Positions 33,914 through 42,969 of a stretch of DNA of 64,000 nucleotides are shown here, one piece after another. Location of the stretch: positions 1 through 64,000 of the forward strand of contig CADCIB010000008.1 in assembly GCA_902801375.1 (NCBI GenBank), read 5' to 3'. The position numbers and the translations under genes were made by a program. This DNA comes from an uncultured Prevotellaceae bacterium (lineage in GTDB: Bacteria > Bacteroidota > Bacteroidia > Bacteroidales > Bacteroidaceae). The notes under the pieces were generated by a model that saw only the letters and a list, made by a program, of their open reading frames with translations, was not told the origin of the DNA and ran no database searches. The stretch's first letter is position 1. Each line of letters begins with the position of its first letter.

Positions 33914-35080
33914 GTGGAGCAGATAAAAATCTTCGTAGAAGGACTGATTAGTCTGACAGGCTTGACCGGCGATGCCGTACCCATTCTCAGGCATGTGTCG
34001 TTGGTGTTGGTGGCCATTGTGCTGGCGGCGGCAGCAGGTCTGCTGTGCCGGAAAATCCTTGTGCCGGTCATCACACGGCTCACGGCCAAGACCGAAGCCC
34101 GTTGGGACGACGTGGTCTTCAACCGGCGCGTGCTCATTTCCGCGTGCCACATCGTGCCCGCCATTGTTATTTGGCAATTGCTGCCGTGGGTGTTCTATCA
34201 GTTCCCTATGGTGCGCGAGGTGCTGGCCCGCGCCACAGCCATCTACATCGTGGTGATGATGGTGCGCACGCTCTTGGTGCTTTTCTCCTCAGTGAAGGAG
34301 CTGGAAGGCGAGCGCCGCACGTCCACACAGCAATATCTGCTGTCGTTTCTTGGCATATTGCGCGTGGTGATGCTCTTCCTGGCAGCTATCATTGTGGTAG
34401 CCATCCTCTTCAATAGCAACCCCGTGACCCTCTTGGCTGGCTTGGGTGCCACGTCGGCCATCCTGATGCTGGTGTTTCAAGACACCATCAAGGGACTTGT
34501 GGCAGGCATTCGGCTGACCAGCAACGACATGCTCCACAAGGGCGACTGGATCACCGTCCCCAAGGCTGGAGCCAATGGTGTGGTGGAAGACATGTCGCTG
34601 ACAACGGTGAAGATTCGCAATTTCGACAACACCATCGTCACCGTCACACCGCAGACACTCGTCGACGACTCGTTCCAGAACTGGCAGGGCATGCAGGAAA
34701 GCGATGGGCGGCGCGTAGCACGTACTGTCTATTTCGATTTCCGCAGCATCCGCTTGATCGACGAGCCTCTCAAGCAGCAACTTGTAGAAAAGGGCTTCTT
34801 CCGACCCGAGGAAATCAAGGGCGACAGCGTCAACCTGACGCTCTTCCGCCAATACGTAGAGCGCTATCTGGAAAAGAGCGACCGTGTGAACCACGACATG
34901 ACCTGCATGGTGCGACAGGCAGAACCCACGCAGGGCGGTTTGCCTGTGGAGTTCTACTTCTTTCTGAAAGAGAAAGAGTGGGTGGCCTACGAGCATCAGG
35001 CAGCTGACTTCATGGAGTATGTCTATGCCTTGGCTGGCATCTTCGGACTGGTCATCTACCAGCATTTCCCCAATCAATAA
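33914..35080 (+). CDS. MscS-family mechanosensitive channel
   Basis: Membrane channel of 388 residues with about four or five helices in the first 180 residues. The MscS core follows: pore helix GLGATSAILMLVFQDTIKGLVAGI, then the beta-domain GDWITVPKAGANGVVEDMSLTTVKIRNFDNTIVTV. The C-terminal cytoplasmic part is longer than in small MscS, resembling YbdG-type proteins. Start GTG 33914 (MEQIKIF); no close ATG gives the same N-terminus. Last gene of the envelope run. Confidence 0.93.
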   Translation: MEQIKIFVEGLISLTGLTGDAVPILRHVSLVLVAIVLAAAAGLLCRKILVPVITRLTAKTEARWDDVVFNRRVLISACHIVPAIVIWQLLPWVFYQFPMVREVLARATAIYIVVMMVRTLLVLFSSVKELEGERRTSTQQYLLSFLGILRVVMLFLAAIIVVAILFNSNPVTLLAGLGATSAILMLVFQDTIKGLVAGIRLTSNDMLHKGDWITVPKAGANGVVEDMSLTTVKIRNFDNTIVTVTPQTLVDDSFQNWQGMQESDGRRVARTVYFDFRSIRLIDEPLKQQLVEKGFFRPEEIKGDSVNLTLFRQYVERYLEKSDRVNHDMTCMVRQAEPTQGGLPVEFYFFLKEKEWVAYEHQAADFMEYVYALAGIFGLVIYQHFPNQ

Positions 35081-35120
35081 ATCCGAAATTACAAAATTAG
35101 TTATATTTACAGTCCTTTTC

Positions 35121-35151
35121 TTTGAGGTTTGTGCTTTTTTTCTTAAATTTG
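35121..35151 (+). promoter_or_regulatory. Bacteroidetes promoter of pgi
   Basis: TTTG (35121-35124), 19 bases, TAAATTTG (35144-35151). ATG at 35193. Confidence 0.75.
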
Positions 35152-35192
35152 CAACCCAAAGGAACATCTACAAACATCAATAACTGAAAACA

Positions 35193-36548
35193 ATGAAAAG
35201 GATTAGTTTAGACATCACGAAGGCTGCATGCTTCCTGCAGGAAGGTGCAGTGAAAGCCTTCGAGCCGAAGGTAAAAGATGCCCAGAAGGCATTGGAGGAG
35301 GGTACATGCCCGGGTAACGATTTCTTAGGTTGGCTCCACTTGCCATCGTCCATCACGAAGGAGTTCTTGGCAGAGGTGAAGCAGACGGCTGACGTGTTGC
35401 GCGCAGAATGTGAGGCCATCGTCGTGGCCGGTATCGGCGGCAGCTATCTTGGCGCACGTGCCGTGATTGAGGCGCTGGGCAATTCGTTCGCCTGGCTGCG
35501 TCAGGAGAAGGCCAATCCCACGATTCTCTTTGCCGGCAACAACATCGGCGAGGACTATCTGTCGGAACTGACGGAGTATCTGAAGGACAAGAAGTTCGGC
35601 GTGATCAACATCTCGAAGTCGGGAACGACGACCGAGACCGCCCTGACCTTCCGCCTGTTGAAGAAGCAGTGCGAAGAACAGCGTGGCAAGGAGGAGGCTC
35701 GACGCGTGATTGTGGCCGTGACCGATGCGAAGAAGGGTGCTGCCCGCACCTGCGCCGACAAGGAGGGGTACAAGAGCTTTGTCATCCCCGACAACGTGGG
35801 TGGACGTTTCTCTGTGCTCACTCCAGTGGGTCTGTTGCCTATCGCCTGTGCCGGTTTCGACGTCGAAAAACTTGTGGAGGGTGCTCAGGATATGGAGTGT
35901 GCCTGTGGAAAGGATGTGCCTTTCGAGGAGAACATCGCCGCCCAGTATGCCGCTGTGCGCAACGGACTCTACGAGGCAGGCAAGAAGATTGAAATCATGG
36001 TGAACTACCAGCCGAAGCTCCACTTCATCAGCGAGTGGTGGAAACAGCTCTATGGAGAGAGCGAAGGCAAGGACAACAAGGGTATCTTCCCCGCATCGTG
36101 CGACTTCACCACCGACCTGCATTCCATGGGACAGTGGATTCAGGAGGGTGAGCGCAGCATCTTTGAGACCGTCATCAGCGTTGAGCAGCCCAACCGCCAG
36201 CTGTTGTTCCCATCCGACGAGGAGAATCTCGACGGTCTGAACTTCCTAGCAGGCAAGCGCGTTGACGAGGTGAACAAAATGGCAGAGCTGGGCACGCGTC
36301 TGGCTCACGTGGACGGCGGTGTGCCCAACATCCGCATCTCCGTTCCGCAGCTGAACGAGTACTACATCGGTCAGCTCATCTACTTCTTCGAGATAGGTTG
36401 CGGCATCAGCGGCAATGTGTTGGGCGTGAATCCGTTCAACCAGCCGGGTGTGGAAGCCTACAAAAAGAACATGTTCGCTCTGCTCGATAAACCCGGTTAC
36501 GAGGCTGAATCAAAGGCCATCAAGGAGCGCCTGGCCAAGGAGTCGTAA
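35193..36548 (+). CDS. pgi: glucose-6-phosphate isomerase
   Basis: Interconverts glucose-6-P and fructose-6-P (451 residues, the short bacterial form). It has [16 protein letters not shown], the sugar-phosphate site [30 protein letters not shown] and the C-terminal active-site region [23 protein letters not shown]. It has its own promoter and is followed one base later by a HAD hydrolase. Confidence 0.97.
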   Translation: MKRISLDITKAACFLQEGAVKAFEPKVKDAQKALEEGTCPGNDFLGWLHLPSSITKEFLAEVKQTADVLRAECEAIVVAGIGGSYLGARAVIEALGNSFAWLRQEKANPTILFAGNNIGEDYLSELTEYLKDKKFGVINISKSGTTTETALTFRLLKKQCEEQRGKEEARRVIVAVTDAKKGAARTCADKEGYKSFVIPDNVGGRFSVLTPVGLLPIACAGFDVEKLVEGAQDMECACGKDVPFEENIAAQYAAVRNGLYEAGKKIEIMVNYQPKLHFISEWWKQLYGESEGKDNKGIFPASCDFTTDLHSMGQWIQEGERSIFETVISVEQPNRQLLFPSDEENLDGLNFLAGKRVDEVNKMAELGTRLAHVDGGVPNIRISVPQLNEYYIGQLIYFFEIGCGISGNVLGVNPFNQPGVEAYKKNMFALLDKPGYEAESKAIKERLAKES

Positions 36549-36549
36549 G

Positions 36550-37293
36550 ATGGACGTGCAGTCAAGCATTAAGCATTATCTCGAGAGGACAGGCTTTGGA
36601 CGGTTTTGTCCGAAGGCTGTCCTCTTCGACATGGATGGTGTGCTCTATGATTCCATGCCGCGGCACGCCGTCTGCTGGGTGAAGGCCATGCGGAAGTTCG
36701 GTTTGGACATGACCGAGCAACAGGCCTACGAATACGAAGGCATGCGCGGTGTGGAGACTATCCAGCTCTTGGCCCGCCTGCAGAAGGGCAAGGAACTGAC
36801 TGAGGAGGAGGCGCAGCCTGTCTACGATGAGAAGTCGCGCCTGTTCCACCTCATGGGCGAGGCACCGTTGATGCCTGGTGCCATGGAGTTGATGCAGGCC
36901 CTGAAAGCTGGTGGGTGGCGCATCGGCATCGTGACAGGTAGTGGGCAGCGTCCCCTCATCCAGCGCGTGCTCAGCGATTTCCAAGAGTTCGTTGACCAGC
37001 AGCACTTGGTCACCGCCTATGACGTGAAGCATGGGAAACCAGCCCCCGACCCCTATCTCATGGGCTTGCAGAAGGCAGGTAACCTGCAGCCCTGCGAGGC
37101 CATCGTGGTGGAGAATGCGCCCCTTGGCGTGGAGGCTGCCACGGCAGCAGGCATTTTCACCATTGCCGTGAACAGCGGCAACTTGCCAGAGTCAAGTCTG
37201 AAAAAGGCTGATATACTTTTCGACAGCATGACTTCCTTGACTGAGGCATGGAATGAATTATCAACAACCTTACAGTATAACCAAGAAAAATGA
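36550..37293 (+). CDS. HAD-superfamily hydrolase (beta-phosphoglucomutase/phosphatase type)
   Basis: Protein of 247 residues with motif I FDMDGVLYDS (nucleophile Asp), motif II VTGSGQ, motif III Lys in KHGKPAPDPY, and motif IV VVENAPLG. The cap lies between motifs I and II, as in subfamily I. Likely a sugar-phosphate phosphatase or mutase, fitting its place right behind pgi. Start ATG 36550; the longer open frame overlaps pgi in another frame. Ends in ATGA overlap with the next gene. Confidence 0.92.
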   Translation: MDVQSSIKHYLERTGFGRFCPKAVLFDMDGVLYDSMPRHAVCWVKAMRKFGLDMTEQQAYEYEGMRGVETIQLLARLQKGKELTEEEAQPVYDEKSRLFHLMGEAPLMPGAMELMQALKAGGWRIGIVTGSGQRPLIQRVLSDFQEFVDQQHLVTAYDVKHGKPAPDPYLMGLQKAGNLQPCEAIVVENAPLGVEAATAAGIFTIAVNSGNLPESSLKKADILFDSMTSLTEAWNELSTTLQYNQEK

Positions 37294-37805
37294 AGAAAAT
37301 CAACATCTTTTTGACGGTAATTGCCAGCCTGCTCGTGTTCGCCGCTTGTACCGACCGCAGGGATAACGACATTGACATCAAGAAACAGAACGTCTATGTG
37401 AAGTACAAATTGGAGGTGGGCTCTGCACTGGCTTCACTCTATGACATTGAAATCACTTATTGCAGCATCAGCGGAAAAGAGTACACCGAAGATTTCAAGC
37501 TTCGCCGAACGGGCAACAAGTGGGAGTATAAAGAGGAGGCTGGCAACGATGCGAACATCCACTTTAAGTTCGTGGCCACGGCACGGCTGAAAGAGAAATA
37601 CGAACTGGAAGACGAAGAATATAATCTCTCGCGAACGTTCAGCGTCAACTGGTATGAGCAGGCCACCAAGGCCATGTCCTTCTCGCCCGTCGACCAACAG
37701 GTGGAGAATCTGATAGTCTCGAAGGCCGAGATTGAGGAGTACCTTCAGAAGAACCCCGTCATCACCATCGTCAACATTGTTGAACGGCCGAATCTAAAAG
37801 ACTGA
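37290..37805 (+). CDS. putative lipoprotein of unknown function
   Basis: Protein of 171 residues with a lipoprotein signal (LLVFAACTDRR, lipobox Cys about residue 20). A single beta-rich domain follows, with several Tyr/Trp-containing strands. No family is recognised. It starts within the last codons of the HAD gene (ATGA overlap), so it is translated with it. The convergent mnmA lies 14 bases beyond. Confidence 0.75.
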   Translation: MKKINIFLTVIASLLVFAACTDRRDNDIDIKKQNVYVKYKLEVGSALASLYDIEITYCSISGKEYTEDFKLRRTGNKWEYKEEAGNDANIHFKFVATARLKEKYELEDEEYNLSRTFSVNWYEQATKAMSFSPVDQQVENLIVSKAEIEEYLQKNPVITIVNIVERPNLKD

Positions 37806-37819
37806 TAAGTTTCTAAAAT

Positions 37820-38914
37820 TTAGGAGATGATTTCGTCGAGATAGGTGATTTCTGCCGAACCGAAACAACGGTGGAAATCCTTGTCGTAAACCACGCAGAA
37901 TTGTCCTGGCGCCACGCCTTGTATCAGCCTTCCGGCATGGACGAGGTAGCTGCCGGGACCTGTTTTTTCCAGCTGTGCCTCGCAATAGTCGGGCGTATGG
38001 CGTATCTTAAAAGTCACTTCCTGCATGTCTATTTCTTCGGTCAGGAAGTGGAAATCGTGAATGGCGAAGTCGCGCTTCCATGCAGATACGGGTTCGTAGC
38101 CTTTGGTCACGTACAGAATGTTCTGCTTCATGTCCTTCTTCACCACATTCCATGGACCGCCGCCAAGGCCAAGTCCCTTGCGCTGCCCAATGGTATGGAA
38201 CCAAAGTCCCCGATGCTGGCCGATGCACTTGCCCGTTTCTATGTCGACCACATCGCCTGGCTGCTCACCCAGATAGCGGCGAAGGTACTCGTTGTAATTG
38301 ATTTTCCCGAGGAAACAGATGCCCTGTGAGTCCTTACGCTTGGCACTGACCAGGTGTTCGCGCTCGGCAATCTCGCGCACCTCCTCCTTGCGGTAGTGGC
38401 CGATGGGGAAGAGCGCCTTCTTCAGTTGCCAGTCGTAGATTTGCGCCAGGAAGTCAGTCTGGTCCTTCACGGGGTCTGGACTCGTCGTCAGCCATTTTTT
38501 TCCATCAATCCATTCTGTCTGCGCATAGTGGCCGGTGGCAATGAGGTCGTAGTCGTGTCCGGCTTTCTCGTCGAAGGCTCCGAATTTGATGAGTCGGTTG
38601 CACATCACGTCGGGATTAGGCGTGAAGCCCGCCCGCACCTTCTCCATCGTGTATTGAGTGACGCGGTCCCAATACTCCCGATGGCAGTCGATGACCTCCA
38701 ACCTGCAGCCGTATTTCTTCGCCACGGCCGTTGCCATCTCCAAGTCCTCCTCGCTGGAGCAGTCCCAGTCTTCGTTTTCCTCCGGGCCTATTTTGATGTA
38801 GAAGCAGTCGGGATGCAACCCCAGCCGTGCAAATTCGTAGACGACGACCGAACTGTCGACACCGCCCGATAGCAGTACGGCGATGCGCTTGTCCTTGATT
38901 TCATTTATATTCAT
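37820..38914 (-). CDS. mnmA: tRNA-specific 2-thiouridylase
   Basis: Thiolates U34 of tRNA-Lys/Glu/Gln (364 residues). It has the PP-loop SGGVDSSVV, NPDVMCNRLIKFG (first catalytic Cys), ATGHYA, KDQTDFLAQ and KDSQGICFLGKI (second catalytic Cys). A C-terminal beta-barrel binds the tRNA acceptor. Bacteroidetes often carry two copies; this one is complete. It is downstream of the acetyltransferase gene and might share its transcript. Confidence 0.95.
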   Translation of the reverse strand: MNINEIKDKRIAVLLSGGVDSSVVVYEFARLGLHPDCFYIKIGPEENEDWDCSSEEDLEMATAVAKKYGCRLEVIDCHREYWDRVTQYTMEKVRAGFTPNPDVMCNRLIKFGAFDEKAGHDYDLIATGHYAQTEWIDGKKWLTTSPDPVKDQTDFLAQIYDWQLKKALFPIGHYRKEEVREIAEREHLVSAKRKDSQGICFLGKINYNEYLRRYLGEQPGDVVDIETGKCIGQHRGLWFHTIGQRKGLGLGGGPWNVVKKDMKQNILYVTKGYEPVSAWKRDFAIHDFHFLTEEIDMQEVTFKIRHTPDYCEAQLEKTGPGSYLVHAGRLIQGVAPGQFCVVYDKDFHRCFGSAEITYLDEIIS

Positions 38915-38924
38915 GGTGCGATGG

Positions 38925-39998
38925 TCAGATTTTGATGTAAATACGTTTACGGAAAAGCGGCCAACCGGCGAGGAAGCAGATGGCTACGAAGGTCAGCGCA
39001 TAGCACAAGGAAGCCCACTTGGGTGCGGCAACAGAGCTATGAATGCCGTTGTAGAGCATATCGCTGATGCCCATGTGACCAAAGACGATGGCCAACAGTT
39101 CACTCAGAACGTAGAGAAACAAGGGGTTGACACCGAACACCTGGAAAGGCATGGTCCAACAACGATGGCCGCGGATGTCGATGAGGTGCATGAGCAGTCC
39201 CTGCAAGGAAGCTGCCAGGCCACAGGTCATCAGCACATACGACGGACTCCAGATGCGCTTGTTCAACGGCAATCCATATTGCAACAGGTACCCCAAAATG
39301 ATGAGTGTGGCCCCTGTGAGCAGGAAAGCATTCACCTTCTTCGTCACATCAGCAGTCTCCAACATGCGCTTGCCACAGTAGAAACCGATTAATGTGTGGG
39401 CGATGGAGGGAATGGTGCCCAGTAGTCCTTCCGGGTCGATGGGACTCTTGCGGTAGAGATGAGCCTCGCCAAACAAGGCGCGGTCTACGCGACAGAGGAT
39501 GTTGGTTTCGTCGCAAGCATAGCCGTTTCCCGTCAGGAGGATGATGGTGTAGATCACCAGCAGAAGGACGACGGCAGGTATGGTGTAGCGGTGGGGCACG
39601 GTGAGTGCAAAGAACGAGGCGGCACAGTAACAGAGAGCAATACGCTGCAGCACGGCGAAGATGCGGATGGTGGAGAAAGGAAAGAAGTTGCCCTCGATGG
39701 CCATGTCGACCCAATGGATGGCCAAGCCGATAAGGAAGATGAGCACCGTGCGACGGAATACCTTCCTCGCTACAGCTGCCGACAGCTGGAAGTTGAATTT
39801 GCGGAGCGACAGATAGGTGCTGATACCCATGATGAAGAGAAAGAAGGGGAACACTAGGTCGCAGGGTGTCATGCCGTTCCACTCGGAATGCTGCAGCGTG
39901 GAGAACGACTCGCCGTAGCCGTTGTTCACCAATATCATGCCGGCCACGGTGATGCCACGCAGCACGTCGAGCGAGAGAAGGCGATGGTTTTTATTCAT
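38925..39998 (-). CDS. HGSNAT-like/DUF5009 membrane acetyltransferase (NagX-like)
   Basis: Polytopic membrane protein of 357 residues with about 10 helices. It starts LLSLDVLRGITVAGMILVNN, the characteristic N-terminus of the heparan-alpha-glucosaminide N-acetyltransferase-like family. WNGMTPCDLVFPFFLFIMG follows. The catalytic His of human HGSNAT cannot be assigned with confidence here. Its first 8 bases overlap the end of the GH89 gene, implying coupled translation. It probably acetylates or transports amino sugars released by that enzyme (inference). Confidence 0.88.
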   Translation of the reverse strand: MNKNHRLLSLDVLRGITVAGMILVNNGYGESFSTLQHSEWNGMTPCDLVFPFFLFIMGISTYLSLRKFNFQLSAAVARKVFRRTVLIFLIGLAIHWVDMAIEGNFFPFSTIRIFAVLQRIALCYCAASFFALTVPHRYTIPAVVLLLVIYTIILLTGNGYACDETNILCRVDRALFGEAHLYRKSPIDPEGLLGTIPSIAHTLIGFYCGKRMLETADVTKKVNAFLLTGATLIILGYLLQYGLPLNKRIWSPSYVLMTCGLAASLQGLLMHLIDIRGHRCWTMPFQVFGVNPLFLYVLSELLAIVFGHMGISDMLYNGIHSSVAAPKWASLCYALTFVAICFLAGWPLFRKRIYIKI

Positions 39999-42246
39999 AT
40001 ATCAAGAATTGGTTGCACACTTCGCGGGCCACATCGATAACATTGCCCGAAGGAGTGGAGGAGTAGGGGTTGTGGCGCAGCGTCCAAGGCTCTTCGATAG
40101 CATACCAATCGATGGTCACCTCTTGGGGTAAGGCCATTTGGAAGAGCTCCTCAGCCGTCTTGTTGCTGTTGGGGCCCGTGCCGAGCAGTTCGGGCTGTGG
40201 CTTCGCGAGTGCTTCCATTTGGGAAGCGAGGGCATCGAAATAGGTCTTCCAGCGCACGTAGTAGAAGTCTTTCAGCAACCCCTGCCACTCTTTATGGGCA
40301 TAGTCGCGCAATCCGCCTTTGTCGGCACAGGTCCGGTTGCCCCACGTGGTGATCTGCACCCGCGCGTTCCACTCGTAGAGGTCGCTTTCCGCCGCCGTAG
40401 TGCCACAGGCACGGGCTGCCTCTGTCCAGCGGCCCAATCGGAACTCCGAGCGTGTGGCGAGCAGTCGGTCTTGAGCCAAGAGCATGTCGAGGAATCGCTG
40501 TGAGGAGCGGGCGAAAGGCTTGCGGCTGAACGATTTGTAGTCGGCAATGGCGTGCTGGTATTGTACGCGGGCTTGGTCGGCTAATGCCTGCCGCACGATG
40601 TCCACCAGATCGTACTCGAAATTGTTGTTGCCACGATACGCATCAGCAGCTTGAACCATGAGCTCTGCTGCCCGACGCGTGTCGTCGGGGTCGTAATAGT
40701 TCTTCATTTTCGACCACGAAGACGCCTGGAAATTGTTGAGCGACGGGCGACCACAGAAGATGCTTTCGTGAGGCCCTTGCTGATTGTTGCCCGGTGGACA
40801 ATTGTAGATGCTGTTGGAAAGAATTTCCCACGCCTGCTCCACAGCTGGTGTGGTGTGGCCGTAGCGGGCTTTCAGGTAGCGTCGGAGCCACTGCTGCTTG
40901 AAGGCAGCGACGGAATCGCTGCTCACACCACTTAGGGTGAGCCACGGGAGTTCGCTCATCAGTTCGAACATCACGGGATTGTTTTCCGACCCTTCCATGG
41001 TGAAGCCAATCCCCTGGCAGTGATGGTCGCGCAGGATGAAGTTGCCGATGAGCTGGTCCATGCGTCCGTGGAGTCCCACGTTGCCGCCGAAGTTCTCCAA
41101 CAGACAGAACAACCAGGGGAACTGGCCGTAGCCATTGTCGCGTTTCCAGATGGATGAGATGCCGAACATAGGACGGCACTCAGAGAAGAGGTCGAGGATG
41201 AGCAGGTCGCGCGGGTTCATCTTCTCTATCATCTGTGGGCGCGGGTTTTCCGTCCACCCCTGTACCACCCAGACGGCATTCGAGTTGACACGCTTCATGG
41301 CCTGCATCAGCGCCTGACCGGAGGCCGAATAGTCGATAGCGGCATCGTCGCCCGACTCATGGAAGGGGTCCATCGAATAATAGTCAGAACGTCCAAAGAG
41401 CCGAGTGAGTTCCTCGTAATAGAGCGCAGCAATCTCTTGGAAACGCGGGTCAGTGGGCCGCAGGTTGGCAGGTCGCTGGTAGCCATTCCACAGACCGCCG
41501 TCGGTCACGTTGAGCCCTAAACGCTCCTTTGCGTCGTGGGGCATCATGCCGCAATAGCCAGGCAGGACGGGCTTCATGCCCCATTCCTTCATGCGTCGGA
41601 GAATCTGTTTCTGAAGAGTTTCCTGCCGACTGTACCATGAACGGGGCAGTGGACCGCCCCATCCTTCCAAGTTGTTCATCTCCCACCATGCGAGGAAGGC
41701 TGGGCCAGAAATGAACTGTCCCACTTCTTCCTCGCTGTAACCCAGTTTTAGAAGCATGTTGCGCCATACGCACTCCTCGCCCACGATGGCCAAGGGAAGG
41801 TTCACGCCGTGCATGGCCATCCAGTCGAGTTCGCGCTCCCACCGCTTCCAGTCCCACCACGCCATCGAGTAGGAGAAGGTGCAATAGTTGAAGTCGTAGC
41901 GCAGGCTCAGGTTGGTCTCATGCTTCTCGCGCTTGGGAACTGGCGGCAGCACGTTGGGCAGCTGAGCCTGCATCTGGTTCCAGGAGAGGTGGGTGCCGGC
42001 GTAGTATTTGAGATACCAGTTCACGCCCACAGCCACGTCCACCCAGTTGTGACCGCGAACCACCACGCGGTTGCCCTGTTGGTCGAGCTCGAAGAACTCC
42101 TTTCCGTCGTTTTTCAGCAGCTCCACCTTGAATTTCTTCGACGCCCCACGGTCGATGCGTTCCAGCATGTCCGTCACGGGGTTGCCACAGACATGAGTTG
42201 CAGTCATGAGCAACCCCAATAATAAACAATGTATTCTGTAGTTCAT
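39991..42246 (-). CDS. alpha-N-acetylglucosaminidase, GH89 (NAGLU-like)
   Basis: Glycosidase of 751 residues with a signal peptide (to about residue 21, HVCGN). It has the GH89 N-terminal domain (VVVRGHNWVDVAVGVNWYLKYY) and the catalytic TIM barrel (WWDWKRWERELDWMAMHGVN; MDPFHESGDDAA and GFTMEGSENNPVMFEL hold the likely catalytic Glu residues). The C-terminal helical domain follows. It removes terminal alpha-linked GlcNAc from host heparan-type glycans or mucin. It is co-translated with an HGSNAT-like protein. Confidence 0.95.
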   Translation of the reverse strand: MNYRIHCLLLGLLMTATHVCGNPVTDMLERIDRGASKKFKVELLKNDGKEFFELDQQGNRVVVRGHNWVDVAVGVNWYLKYYAGTHLSWNQMQAQLPNVLPPVPKREKHETNLSLRYDFNYCTFSYSMAWWDWKRWERELDWMAMHGVNLPLAIVGEECVWRNMLLKLGYSEEEVGQFISGPAFLAWWEMNNLEGWGGPLPRSWYSRQETLQKQILRRMKEWGMKPVLPGYCGMMPHDAKERLGLNVTDGGLWNGYQRPANLRPTDPRFQEIAALYYEELTRLFGRSDYYSMDPFHESGDDAAIDYSASGQALMQAMKRVNSNAVWVVQGWTENPRPQMIEKMNPRDLLILDLFSECRPMFGISSIWKRDNGYGQFPWLFCLLENFGGNVGLHGRMDQLIGNFILRDHHCQGIGFTMEGSENNPVMFELMSELPWLTLSGVSSDSVAAFKQQWLRRYLKARYGHTTPAVEQAWEILSNSIYNCPPGNNQQGPHESIFCGRPSLNNFQASSWSKMKNYYDPDDTRRAAELMVQAADAYRGNNNFEYDLVDIVRQALADQARVQYQHAIADYKSFSRKPFARSSQRFLDMLLAQDRLLATRSEFRLGRWTEAARACGTTAAESDLYEWNARVQITTWGNRTCADKGGLRDYAHKEWQGLLKDFYYVRWKTYFDALASQMEALAKPQPELLGTGPNSNKTAEELFQMALPQEVTIDWYAIEEPWTLRHNPYSSTPSGNVIDVAREVCNQFLIYE

Positions 42247-42259
42247 AATTCCTAATTTC

Positions 42260-42919
42260 CTAAACCTTCTCGTCTAAGAATTGCTGGACCAGCTGCATGA
42301 AACGCGCATTGTGTGGCCCGTCGATGAATTCGTGGCTGACGGTCCAAGAGATGGGCATCACGCGGCGATCGCCCCTCACGATGGCTTTGCCCACGTTCAT
42401 GAGCGGGTAGTCCTGCGCGTGGCCAACCCCAAACTTCGTGTAGACCACCGATGTGAAATAAAGACCCGGAACGGCACTCAGGTTGATGACGTCGAAGTCG
42501 CCAACGCGTGTCACTTCCTTATCCGTCTCGTAGGGATCGCGGTCGTGGGGAATGTTGTCTATCAGTTGCCGTGTGTTGCGGTAGAACTCCTTGTAGTCCT
42601 CAATCCAGGGTATGCGGATGGTGTAGAAAGTCTTGCCTTCCTCCTTGATGTCGATAGGCGACACGGCGTCGATTTTGTCGTAGAGGCATACGTTGCCGTG
42701 CTTGTCGGTGCGATAGCGGAAGTTCTCAATGCTGTTGACAGCTTTCATAATGGCATAAAGGTATCGCACGAAGAACGATGTGCCATTCTTCTTCGATTCG
42801 TTGTAGGCCTCTGTGCAATCCACTTCGCTGGTAAGTGTGACCCAAGCGCTGTCGAAACTCTGGAAGAACAGGTAGTTGTCGCGTCGTGCCCAGTGTTCAA
42901 TGTCGATGATGTGTTTCAT
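42260..42919 (-). CDS. chloramphenicol acetyltransferase-like protein
   Basis: CAT-fold protein of 219 residues with the active-site motif HEFIDG (HxxxDG) near residue 193 and the N-terminal stretch DNYLFFQSFDSAWVTLTSEVD. The family includes true CATs and many chromosomal relatives with unknown acyl acceptors. Nothing here (no transposon, no resistance neighbours) argues for drug resistance. It lies 13 bases upstream of the GH89 gene on the same strand, so it may belong to the same amino-sugar unit. Confidence 0.9.
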   Translation of the reverse strand: MKHIIDIEHWARRDNYLFFQSFDSAWVTLTSEVDCTEAYNESKKNGTSFFVRYLYAIMKAVNSIENFRYRTDKHGNVCLYDKIDAVSPIDIKEEGKTFYTIRIPWIEDYKEFYRNTRQLIDNIPHDRDPYETDKEVTRVGDFDVINLSAVPGLYFTSVVYTKFGVGHAQDYPLMNVGKAIVRGDRRVMPISWTVSHEFIDGPHNARFMQLVQQFLDEKV

Positions 42920-42969
42920 TGGTGTAAGATGTTGTTGTTATCATTCATTTGTTCTTCAGTCAAGAAGAC

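Noticed and set aside
42260..42919. Acquired chloramphenicol resistance
   Set aside because: CAT fold only; no mobile context on this side and base composition like the chromosome, so a housekeeping acyltransferase is more likely.
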